A stretch of DNA of 64,000 nt from Aegilops tauschii subsp. strangulata (Eukaryota > Streptophyta > Magnoliopsida > Poales > Poaceae), in contig NC_053040.3 in assembly GCF_002575655.3 (NCBI RefSeq), positions 149,607,148-149,671,147 of the forward strand, given 5' to 3'. Shown here piece after piece: positions 1-10,050 of this stretch (position 1 is its first letter; every line of letters begins with the position of its first letter). The notes below the pieces were generated by a model that was given only the letters and a program-made list of their open reading frames with translations, made no database searches and was not told the DNA's origin. The position numbers were made by a program, and so were the translations under genes.

Positions 1-2
1 AA

Positions 3-863
3 GAGTTCACACAATATGCTGCTAATGCCGGCCTCACCGACTTCATCGCAGATGAGTGTGAACAACATCAAATCCTCACAAACATCTTTGTTCAAAGTTT
101 TACTTTCCTTCCTAGGAATAATCCTTGTGAAGTGAGTTTTGATTTATATGCTGAAAACCATCAGATACCACTTACTGAATTTTGTAACATATGGATGATC
201 CCTTCTGATGGGAGCTTAGCCGAGCCTAGGTCGGCTGAGTTTGAGGCCTTTTGTCGCACTTTGACAGTGAGAGATGAGAGAGGGGTGTCAGCTATCATTG
301 CCGCTGGCTTGCATTTTCCTGCTGTTCATTACTTTGCTCTTTTCATTGCAAAATGCTTGCTTGCTAGAGAGAAGGTGGGTGCACTCAGTTCACCAGACCT
401 TGCTGCTTTACGTCGTGCATTAGAGGGCGACATCACTTATAGCTTGGGAGCTATTGTGGCTCGTCGTCTCCATATTAATAAATCCAAGGGTAAAATACAT
501 GGTGGGATCTTTGCTACTCATTTAGCGGCTCACTTTAATGTTGAGATACGCCCTCATGATTACCCCCTGACCAAGGTTTACCTAGACCACACAGCCATGG
601 ATCACCACCATTTCACTGATAAAGATTCTCCTGACATTCCTATTCCTTATAACTTGGTTTTTAGCATTGAAACTCGTGATATTATCCCGTTGCCTGCTCC
701 TGCTTTGTTTGATTCTGTTGGTAGGGGCGGATTTAGGATTATGCCTGCAGACATCATCGCCTACCGAAACGCTCAGGCTGCTGCAGAGGCAGCAAAGGAA
801 CCTCAGCAATGGGACGATTGGATGCCCGCTCCTCAGTACCCCTACTACCATCCAGGCTACTGA
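3..863 (+). CDS. Athila-type Gypsy downstream ORF of element A, 3' part (partial)
   Basis: This reading frame is open from the left edge and ends at TGA 861-863; the start lies outside the window, so the GTG at 132 is not a real start. It encodes about 286 residues with no RT, integrase or protease motif. It resembles the extra ORF that Athila-type Gypsy elements carry between pol and the 3' LTR (sometimes called env-like); no membrane segment is evident here. The C-terminus is rich in Ala, Gln, Pro and Tyr. A polypurine tract and the 3' LTR follow on the same strand, which fits a position after pol. The N-terminal part of a comparable ORF survives in element E at 21833-21982. The role is unknown. 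Family call is by pattern memory; the transposon origin is fairly sure. Confidence 0.7.
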   Translation, partial: EFTQYAANAGLTDFIADECEQHQILTNIFVQSFTFLPRNNPCEVSFDLYAENHQIPLTEFCNIWMIPSDGSLAEPRSAEFEAFCRTLTVRDERGVSAIIAAGLHFPAVHYFALFIAKCLLAREKVGALSSPDLAALRRALEGDITYSLGAIVARRLHINKSKGKIHGGIFATHLAAHFNVEIRPHDYPLTKVYLDHTAMDHHHFTDKDSPDIPIPYNLVFSIETRDIIPLPAPALFDSVGRGGFRIMPADIIAYRNAQAAAEAAKEPQQWDDWMPAPQYPYYHPGY

Positions 864-2919
864 TCGACTACCAAGCTAGGCCAAAAGCCTAAGCTTGGGG
901 GAGTATGTGTTCTCACCGACATTATATTCATGTCCACTCATTTTCATTTGTCGGTGTTCACACTTTTTCATTGTATCATCCATGCTTAGATTTATTTTTC
1001 TTGCTTTCTTTTTGTGTGTTTGAAAAACCTCAGAAAAACCAAAAAAATTAGTTGTAGTAGTTTACTTTCTATGCATGCTTAGTAGTAGCACTAAAAAGAA
1101 AACCCAAAAAGATTTCCTTGTTCTTCTTTTGCTTGTTGGGAGCTTTCCTGTGTAAATAGTCTTTCTCGTTCTTGCTTTTCCCTTTTATTTGCTTGTTCAA
1201 GAAAACCAAAAACTCCAAAAATATTTCAGTGCGTTTCTCCGAATTTCTTTTCTTTTTATTCGAGTATTACAGAGGAGAAGACCACGATGAAAATGTTGAG
1301 TGGCTCTCATATGAAAAAATGTTAATCTAATAAAGAGCTCGTTTTACCTTGTCTCCTCCCATTGAATAAAATGTTTGCAGATTCCAGCTTAGTCCACGGC
1401 ACTCTTGCACTATTATTATTTTCATATCGTTCGGTCGTGCAAGTGAAAGGCAATAATGACGACATTCAATGAACTGGCCGTGGCAGAGAGAAACGGGTAT
1501 GAACTCGACTTGTTCTATTTGTGTAAATATGTTTAACCTAGTATCCATGATTCAGGCCATTATGATTAAACATGTTTGCAATGACAATTAGAGATTATAG
1601 TTTCTCATGCCATGCATAAATAGCTAGGACTGGATAATGATTTATCTTGGATATCAACATTGCATTAAAATGATTGTGATGTAGTATGAGGATATGGTAT
1701 CCTCCTCTGAATGTTTGAGTGGCTTGACTTGGCACATGTTCATGCATGTAGTTGAATCAAAACCAACATAGCCTCTATGATATTTATGTTCATGGTGTCC
1801 ATATCCTACTCATGATACTGTCCAATGTTACTTATGCATAATGCATGTTTATGACCGTTGTTGCTCTCTAGCTGGCCGCATCTCAATCTATTTGCTAGCC
1901 TTCGCCTGTACTAAGTGGGAATTCTGCTTGTACATCAAAAACCTTGAACCCAAAGTTATTCCAGGTGGGTCCACCATACCTACCTATATGCGGTATTACC
2001 CTGCCGTCCTAAGTAAATTTGCATGTGCCACCTCTAAAATCTTCAAATAAATATCCTTTTTGTGTGCCTAGATCGTTCATGGAACGACAGGAGGTGGTCG
2101 GTATCTTCCATGCTAAGCGGGTTATTCTCAGGTTGAGTGTTTATTCACTCGCCATCGCACGAGAAAAGGGCGGTAATAGGGATGCCCAGTCCCAAACTGC
2201 AAAAGAAATGATCTCTCAAATAATCAAACAAAAACTCCCAATGGAGTTAAAACCTTTACTTTTATCGCTTGGGAACCACCACTAGCGTGCTTAGCATGGA
2301 AGATATTGATAACTGATGGTCGTGAAGTAAATGAGAAAGGTGCATGTCTCAAAATATCATTTACCTCTGTTTTAAAACTTGAGCTGTGGCACCTCTGCAA
2401 ATCACTGCTTCCCTCTGCGAAGGGTCTATCTATTTACTTTTATGTTGTGTCATCACCTTCTAAAACAAGTGCTAGAACCTGAGAGCACAACTGTCATGAC
2501 TTATGCATTGTGTGTAGCTAATGTTGGGTGCATCATGACTGGATCTTTTCTACCATGAATTACAATGTTTAGTCACTGCTTGAACTTTGGAGGTGCTCTG
2601 CATTTATGTTTTGCGGTCTCAGAAAGGGCTAGCGAGATACCACTATTGTCATATTATATCATGGTTGCTTTGACAATGTGTTGCTGTTTGAGATATCTTA
2701 TTATTGCTCGCTAGCTGATTATGTCATTGATATGAGTCAATATAATATTTAAGAGTTATTGTTGACATGGTTAGTTATAATTTTGGCTGGAAACCTGGGT
2801 GCTTTTTAAGCTTATTTATGCAAACAAGAGCAAAAGAGTTCTTAAAAGTTTTTCTTTTTCACTTTTAGTTTATCAATTGAATTGCTTGAGGACAAGCAAA
2901 GGTTTAAGCTTGGGGGAGT
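864..2919 (+). other. 3' noncoding region of element A with two polypurine-like tracts
   Basis: No gene is visible in these 2 kb; short ORFs are scattered and lack domains. A purine-rich string AAGCTTGGGGGAGT occurs right after the ORF at about 891-904 and again at 2907-2919, directly before the LTR. The second copy is at the standard place for the plus-strand priming site. The rest is AT-rich with several long runs of A or T. Confidence 0.6.
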
Positions 2920-3855
2920 TGATACATCTTCAACGTATCTACTTTTCCTAATGCTTTTCCTCTTGTTTTGGACTCTAATTTGCATGATTTGAATGAAACT
3001 AACCCCAGACTGACGCTATTTTCAGCAGAACTACCATGGTGTTGTTTTTGTGCAGAAATAAAAGTTCTCGGAATGGAACGAAACTTTGCGAGGAATTTTT
3101 ATGTAATTAATAAGAATTTCTAGAGTCAAGACCTACTGGAGCGGGGCACCTGGGTGGGCACAACCCACCAGGGCGCGCCCCCTCTCCTGGCGCGCCCAAG
3201 TGGGTTGTCCCCACCTGGTGGCCCCGCTGACCATGAAACCGATGCTACAAAATAACTTTATTCCAAAAAAATCAAGGAGAAAGAATTATCGCGATCCACG
3301 AGACGGGGCTGTCGTCACCTCCTGTTCTTCATCGGGAGGCCATATCTGGAGTTCGTTTGGGGGCTCCGGAGAGGGGAGTCTTCGTTCTTCATCATCACCA
3401 ACCCTTCTCCATCGCCAATTCCATGATGCTCCCCACTGGGAGTGAGTAATTCCTTCGTAGGCTCACTGGTCGGTGAGGAGTTGGATGAGATTCATCATGT
3501 AATCGAGTTAGTTTTGTTAGGGCTTGGTCCCTAGTATCCACTATGTTCTAAGATTGATGTTGCTATGACTTTGCCATGCTTAAAGCTTGTAACTTTGCGC
3601 CCGGGTGCCATGCACTCAGATCTGAACCGTTTGTTATCATAATTATATCCATGTTTTAGATCCGATCTTGCAAGTTATAGTCACCTACTACGTGTTACGA
3701 TCCGGCAACCCCGGAGTGACAATAGTCGGGACCACTCCCGGTGATTACCGTAGTTTGAGGAGTTCATGTATTCACTATGTGTTAATGCTTTGTTCCGGTT
3801 CTATATTAAAAGGAGGCCTTAATATCCCTTACTTTCCAATATGGACCCCGTTGCC
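2920..3855 (+). mobile_element. 3' LTR of element A, first part
   Basis: Begins with TGATACATCTTC directly after the polypurine tract. The first 130 bases match the LTR of element F (reverse complement of 52793 downward) closely, so A and F belong to one family. The LTR is broken at 3855 by element B and resumes at 14397, where the sequence again follows the order seen in the F LTR. The left flank of B reads TTGCC and the right flank CTGCC, an imperfect 5-bp target duplication. Confidence 0.8.
3140..3228. repeat. GC-rich inverted repeat inside LTR of A
   Basis: Two arms of roughly 38 bases (3140-3180 and 3188-3228) are near reverse complements. Each contains GGGCGCGCC and a GGGTTGT/ACAACCC block, with a short CT-rich loop. 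It lies about 230 bases after the LTR start. Similar blocks occur at comparable depth in the LTRs of E, F and B. Confidence 0.75.
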
Positions 3856-5344
3856 TGATACGTCTCCGTCGTATCTATAATTTTTTATTGTTCCATGCCA
3901 ATATTCTACAACTTTCATACACTTTTGGCATCTTTTTATACTATTTTTGGGACTAACATATTGATCCAGTGCCAACTGCCAGTTCCTGTTTGTTGCATGT
4001 TTTTTGTTTCGCAGAAAATCCATATCAAACGGAGTCCAAACGGGATAAAAACTAACGGAGATTTTTTTTGGAATATATGTGATTTTTCGGAAGAAGAATC
4101 AATGCGAGACGATGCCCGAGGGGGCCACGAGGCAGGGGGCGCGCCCCTGACCCTCGTGTCCACCCCATAAGGCGGTTGGTGCCCTTCTTTCGCCACAAGA
4201 AAGCCAATATCCGGATAAAAATCGTGTTCAAATTTCAATCCCATCGGAGTTACGGATCTCCGGGAATATAAGAAACGGTGAAAGGCCAGAATCAGGGAGC
4301 GCAGAAACAGAGAGAGACAGAAGACAGATCCAATCTCGGAGGGGCTCTCGCCCCTCCGTCACCATGGAAACCATGGACCAGGGGGTAAACCCTTCTCCCA
4401 TCTAGGGGGAAGGTCAAGGAAGAAGAAGAAGGAGGGGGGCCCTCTCCCCCTCTCTCCCGGTGGCGCCGGAACACCGCCGGGGCCATCATCGTGTGACGGC
4501 GATCTACACCAACACCTCCGTCATCTTCACCAACATCTTCATCACCTTCCCCTATCTATCTACAGTGGTCCACTCTCCTGCAACCCGGTGTACCCTCTAC
4601 TTGAACATGGTGCTTTATGCTTCATATTATTATCCAATGATGTGTTGCCATCCTATGATGTCTGAGTAGATTTTCGTTGTTCTATCGGTAATCGGTGAAT
4701 TGCTATGATTGGTTTAATTTGCTTGTGGTTATGTTGCTATCTTTTGGTGCCCATCATATGAGCGCGCGCATGGATCACACCATAGGGTTAGTTGTATGTT
4801 GATAGGACTATGTATTGGAGGGCAAGAGTGACAGAAGCTTCAACCTAGCATAGAAATTGATGCATACGGGATTGAAGGGGGGCCAATATATCTTAATGCT
4901 ATGGTTGGGTTTTACCTTAATGAATGTTAGTAGTTGCGGATGCTTGCTAATAGTTCCAATCATAAGTGCATAGAATTCCAAGTCAGGGATGACATGCTAG
5001 CAGTGGCCTCTCCCACATAAAACTTGCTATTGGTCTAGTAAAGTAGTCAATTGCTTAGGGACAATTTCGTAACTCCTACCACCACTTTTCCACACTCGCT
5101 ATACTAACTTTATTGCTTCTTTATCTAAACAACCCCTACTTTTGATTTACGCACTCTTTATTATCTTGCAAACCTATCCAAAAACACCTACAAAGTACTT
5201 CTAGTTTCATACTTGTTCTAGGTAAAGCGAACGTTAAGCATGCGTAGAGTTATATCGGTGGTTGATAGAACTTGAGAGAATATTTGTTCTACCTTTAGCT
5301 CCTTGTTGGGTTCGACACTCTTACTTATTGAAAGAGGCTACAAT
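3856..5344 (+). mobile_element. 5' LTR of B, first part
   Basis: Matches 12865-14370 almost base for base over long stretches, with scattered substitutions. The 3' LTR has an extra GC-rich block near 13141-13170 that this copy lacks. The LTR is interrupted at 5344 by the Helitron, after a GGCTACAAT string also present at 14362-14370. Confidence 0.85.
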
Positions 5345-8300
5345 TCTTTACCTAATATTAAAGGGAGAAGCCTTTCATAGTTCTCCATAAGTCATCCTTT
5401 TATATCCATTGATCTTGTGTTAATCATAAAAAGTAACAGTTGAGATTTATTAGACGCTACAGCCACCCCTAAAAAAACGGACGCTACAGCCGCTCAAAAA
5501 AACAAGGCTACATCGGGAGATAAACAGCCGGGGCCGACCAAAACTCTGATCCAATTCTTGCGTGGTGTTCTTCCACCTCCCTCGATAATTAGGGGTCGCC
5601 AAGGTGCTCCTCTCCCGCATCCATCCCTTCCTCATGTAGCCGTCGTCGCTGCTCTTGCTTGTCGATAGATGGCACCATCTCCTATGCAATGGTTTGTGCC
5701 AAAACCATGGAGAAGAGGAGCAGCTCGTCATGGAGGAGGAGGCAACGGCCGGGAGGGGGTGGGAGGTGAGACCGACGCGGTCTAGCGAGGCGTGCACGAT
5801 GTTGAAGGCTTTGCTCAGGTGGCAGGGGGCAACATCACCAGCTTGTAGATGCGTGGGTAAGGGGATGGGTAGAGGAGCCGGCGCTGCATCTTGCAGTCCT
5901 GGCCATGGCTGGGTGAGGAAGGAGAATAGGTAAATTCAGGATTTTTCAGAGAGATTAGGGCTCCTTGATTATCAGAGAGAAACTGGATCGGTGGACTAGT
6001 GTGCTACGGTTGATTAGGACTTTTCAGAGATCAGGGCTGCTTGATTAATTAGATATAAACTGGATCAATACTTGGTAGTTGGGAGTGGTGTGCTACACTT
6101 GATTTGGGGATGTGTACTAGCAGGTTTCTGGCAACTATTTCATACTCTCCGGTTGTTCTTCGCTTTTGCTGTTACTCATGAGAATCAGTCAACTATGATG
6201 CAGTATTGCAGTGCTTTCCAAGAGCTAGAGCACAACGGAAGTACAGATGGTTTTTCACGGCTACACAATAGGAAATTGATCTTCATTCATTCATAAATCA
6301 TAATTAGTGTAGTTCAAGCAGATTGTTTGCTATTAATTATAGGCCATTTTAGTTTGGCTGATTAAATCAAGACTTTGATTAGTAAATAAAATTACAACTT
6401 ATATGTAGATAACTTTTATTAACTTTAATTTTCTATTTTGTAGTTCCATGCAGTTATTTGTCATACATACTTTATTTCCGTAAAATTGTATCTGTTGCAC
6501 ATCTTTTGTTTATCTCTATATCTATGACGATTACCCACTCCGAAGATTCCGCACGTTAATCTGAAATAAAAGGAGAAGACTAGAACCATGATTTTATTCA
6601 ATGATGGTTGATTTAGTAGTATGATCAAAGCAAATGTGCTGAGCTCTCCTCATGTTCATCTCCAACCTTTGAAACTCAGTTTACCAATTTAGAAATCCAG
6701 CATTTATATTCCATTACATGATTTTATTCGATGATTGTGTATTTAATAGGTACGATCTAATCAAGGATGTCCAACTCTCATGACCATGTTCCTCTCCAAT
6801 CATTGAGCCTCAGTTTCAATCCATCATGTAAAGTCCTAGTACATGATTTTATCTCATGGTTGTTAATTTAGGAAAGGAGTTGTACCTTGTTGTTTGAAGC
6901 AGATCAGGTGGCCGCCTCTCTCTGCGAGGCTCCCACGAGGAATACAGTGGCGGTCTGGCGCTGCAGCCATTCGCTACCTCGACACCATTCAACTTCCTCA
7001 CCAGTCACTCCTAAGGAAACTCACAGGCAAGTTACTTTCAATCCTTCAATTATCTGCTATAGATCATTTACTCATATAATTTATTTCAAGTATCGCAGTC
7101 CAAATCGTTGGTGTATTTTATGTACTTCTATCATGCTAGATTTTGTTGGAAGTCCATTGCATGTGTATGCAAATTTAGAGAATGGAAGTTGTAGTGAAGT
7201 AAATAAAATCTGAGACCTCGATCTAATTCACGGCCTTTGTGCAAGTCTGAGATGAACAAGGTACATTGATTTTCCAAGATTGAAAATTCATGAATCAACA
7301 TGTGAATTTACTTAACCTGAAACTTGATGACAGGTACTTCAGTGTGCGCACAGTTTTTGGCATATTTTATGTACTGTACTACTACTTTGCTTTTGTCTCA
7401 TGCAAAATGTTTGCAACACCTTAGTAGATAAAAGGGATAAGTGATAGGACACATGTTGCACTATTTGAGGATAAGTTACTGAAGTTGATTCCAAATTTCC
7501 AAGGCGCAAATACTTTGTTCCAAAATCCTATGAAGTAATTGCACTTGGAGTAGAAGAATACATAATACCTTTTAGATACATACATAAAATGAAATACGGA
7601 GAAGAACCATTCTCAGAAGAAAAAAATGAGGAGAATGAGAAGAATTTTTTTAGTGCAACATCAGACCTCATGGCAAAATGATGAATCTAGGCATGAAGCA
7701 AAGTTCGATCATCGTGAGGTTAGTCCATCATTGTCATCATTCCATCCATTATTTACACAAATAACACAATCAACTAGATGGCTGTTAGAACTTTGGATAA
7801 TAAGTGCATTTTTGCTTTTACACCGGTGCGTTTTGCCTTACCTTTCTTCTGTTTGAACATATCCATGTAGCTATCTCGGAAGGTGAACATAGCCTATATA
7901 GGTATCTATGTAGTCTATGGACCAAACCATCTTACATGTCCATTTGTTTTGTTTGTGTTGTCCCTTTTCCATCCTACACATAACAATGCGAGGTACTCTC
8001 TTGGTCACTGGTCCAATATGTTTGCCAGGCTGAGTTAATGATCTCACTTTATCATTTTCACTCCATTTAGTAATAGTCTTATTATCTCTCTTAGCCTTAA
8101 GTTGTTTTTAATTATTATATTTGCAAGGTTATTTCTATGCTTTCTTGTTGCATTGTGGTTGATATAGCATATGCATAAATATTATTTATGGTGCTATTAT
8201 AAGATCCTTTCCTGTTATTCTTTGCTACTACTATTTGTTGTGTGGACCACCAGTTGGAGTCTGAGCTCAAATGTTCCTTTTCCCTGGGCATGTGCAACAC

Positions 8301-8564
8301 GTTCAAATAGACTCATCCCAACTAGGTGACAGTGAAGGGGGTGGGGGCATGCGAGGAGACACCACCGCTCTAGCAGCTTCGGCGGCCACCGCAGAGGTGG
8401 AGTTTGCGGCACGGCTAAGGGTGATGGCCCTTCCCATTCGCCGGCCAGCCTCACAACCTGTAGGTACCGTCCAACACCTTTTCTTTTCATGATTGGATGC
8501 TGCTAATTGGGTTGGTCATATGATCATTGTTTACCCCGTTGCAACGCACGGGCATATGTGCTAG
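5345..8564 (+). mobile_element. Non-autonomous Helitron inserted in LTR of B
   Basis: Starts with TC (TCTTTACCTAATATTAAAGG) and ends with CTAG followed by T. A hairpin lies just upstream of the end: CCCGTTGC pairs with GCACGGG at 8534-8552, about eight bases before CTAG. This 3' end is the form seen in many grass Helitrons. Removing it rejoins the LTR exactly as in the uninterrupted copy at 14362-14380. There is no target duplication, as expected. The host dinucleotide is T-T, not the usual A-T. In 3.2 kb I find no Rep/helicase gene. Patches such as 6890-7020 and 8280-8460 are more GC-rich and could be captured gene pieces, but I recognise none. Confidence 0.85.
8534..8564 (+). other. Helitron 3' terminal hairpin and CTAG end
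   Basis: CCCGTTGC AAC GCACGGG can fold with one bulge and a short loop, followed by CATATGTG and CTAG. In Helitrons this hairpin marks the rolling-circle end. Confidence 0.8.
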
Positions 8565-8590
8565 TGATCCCCTATACTTGTGGGTTATCA
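8565..8590 (+). mobile_element. 5' LTR of B, last 26 bases
   Basis: TGATCCCCTATACTTGTGGGTTATCA equals the end of the intact 3' LTR (14371-14396). It directly precedes the primer-binding site. Confidence 0.85.
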
Positions 8591-8601
8591 AGACCTTTTT
8601 C

Positions 8602-8619
8602 TGGCGCTGTTGCCGGGGA
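8602..8619 (+). other. Primer-binding site of B
   Basis: TGGCGCTGTTGCCGGGGA lies 11 bases after the LTR. It differs by one base from the tRNA-Asp type site TGGCGCCGTTGCCGGGGA seen on the minus strand in E and F, which is typical of Athila-type elements. Confidence 0.75.
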
Positions 8620-8709
8620 GTTATAGCGTGGGGTGAATATTCTCGTGTGTGCTTGTTTGCTTTATCACTAAGTAGTTTTTATTTTGTGCTCTTGTTTTCT
8701 ATCTTTAGT

Positions 8710-10050
8710 TATGGGTAGGAATGCAAAATACCAAAAAAATTAGTGGTACATACTGAACCAATGGTTGAAGAACCACTCAAAATCTATCACACTCTTGAAC
8801 CTTTTTACTTGGATCATCTTCGATCCCCTTGTGCTCGTGCTGAAACCCCAGCTAGCTTAGTTGAGGGAAAATCTTTAGATGAGCATGCTTGTTATGTGCG
8901 ACACCGCTTATCTCAAAAAGGGAAACTTTTACTGGATCAAATTCATCGTTTGCAATGCTATGCTTGGAATTTATGTTAAATATATGATTTTACTTGTTGT
9001 TCTGAAGACCCTAAGAAACACCTTCCCTACCAATGTAAGTTTAGTGATAATGGAATCGTATCTTCGTATGCTAAGGGTGTTTATAATTACTATGATGTTC
9101 AATAAATTGAAGAATTTGTTGCTTTTAAGGGTGCTTATGAAATTGCTTCTTTGATTGAAACGTATGATGCTACTCTTTTCAAATCTGAAAATTTTGCCAT
9201 ACTTAAATATTTTTATGATAATTATGCTTCTAATGCCTATGTTAAACCATATATTGAGGACTCCTCCGCTGTCCAAGAAGAGACTAATATTTTGCAGGAG
9301 TCTATGTAAGAAGGAATTGATGAAACTGTGGGCTCATTGGATGAAAAAGATGATGAGGAGAGCGAAGAACAAAAGGAGGAAGAGCAGATTAGCTACCCGT
9401 GCCCACCTTCTAATAAGAGTAACTCTTCAACTCATACATTGTTTAATGTCCCTTCATTCTTATCGAAGGACGAATGCTATGATGATTGTTATGATCCCAT
9501 TGTTTCTTTTGAAATATCCCTTTTTGATGATGCTTGCTATGCTTGTGGCCAAGATGCCAATATGAATTATGCTTATGGAGATGAACTTGCTATAGTTCCT
9601 TATGTTAAACATTAAATTGTTGTTATTGCACCCACACATGATAGTCCTATTATATTTTTGAATTCTCCTAACTACACTATATCGAAGAAGTTTGCCGTTA
9701 TTAAGGATTATATTGATGGGTTGCGTTTTACTACTACACATGATGATTTTGATAGATATAATATGCATGTGCTTGCTGCTCCTACTTGCAATTATTATGA
9801 GAGAGGAACTACATCTCTGCCTCTCTATGTTTCCAATACGATAAAATTGCAAGAAACTTCTTATGATATGCATTGGCCTTTACTTGATGTGCATGAATTG
9901 TTCTTGTATGACATGTTGATGCATAGGAAGAGAGTTAGACTTCGTTGTTGCATGATATATGTTACTTTGTGCTCACTACTAAATCACAAATCATTGTTAA
10001 TTAAAATTGGCTTTGATATACCTTGGGATCCAGGTGGATCCATTACTTGA
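8710..10050 (+). pseudogene. Degenerate internal coding region of element B
   Basis: Several overlapping short open stretches in different frames (8743-8979, 9328-9615, 9658-10050) read as one decayed coding region after the primer-binding site. The best piece, 9658-10050 (130 residues), ends in an Ile-Gly-Phe-Asp-Ile-Pro-Trp-Asp-Pro-Gly string. An acidic Glu/Asp stretch is encoded near 9328-9400. I see no zinc knuckle, DTG protease, RT or integrase motif. The position fits gag, or a replacement ORF of a non-autonomous family. Product unknown; assignment is by position only. Confidence 0.45.

Noticed and set aside
132..863. Start of the first ORF at GTG 132
   Set aside because: The frame is open to the window edge and GTG is not a normal plant start.
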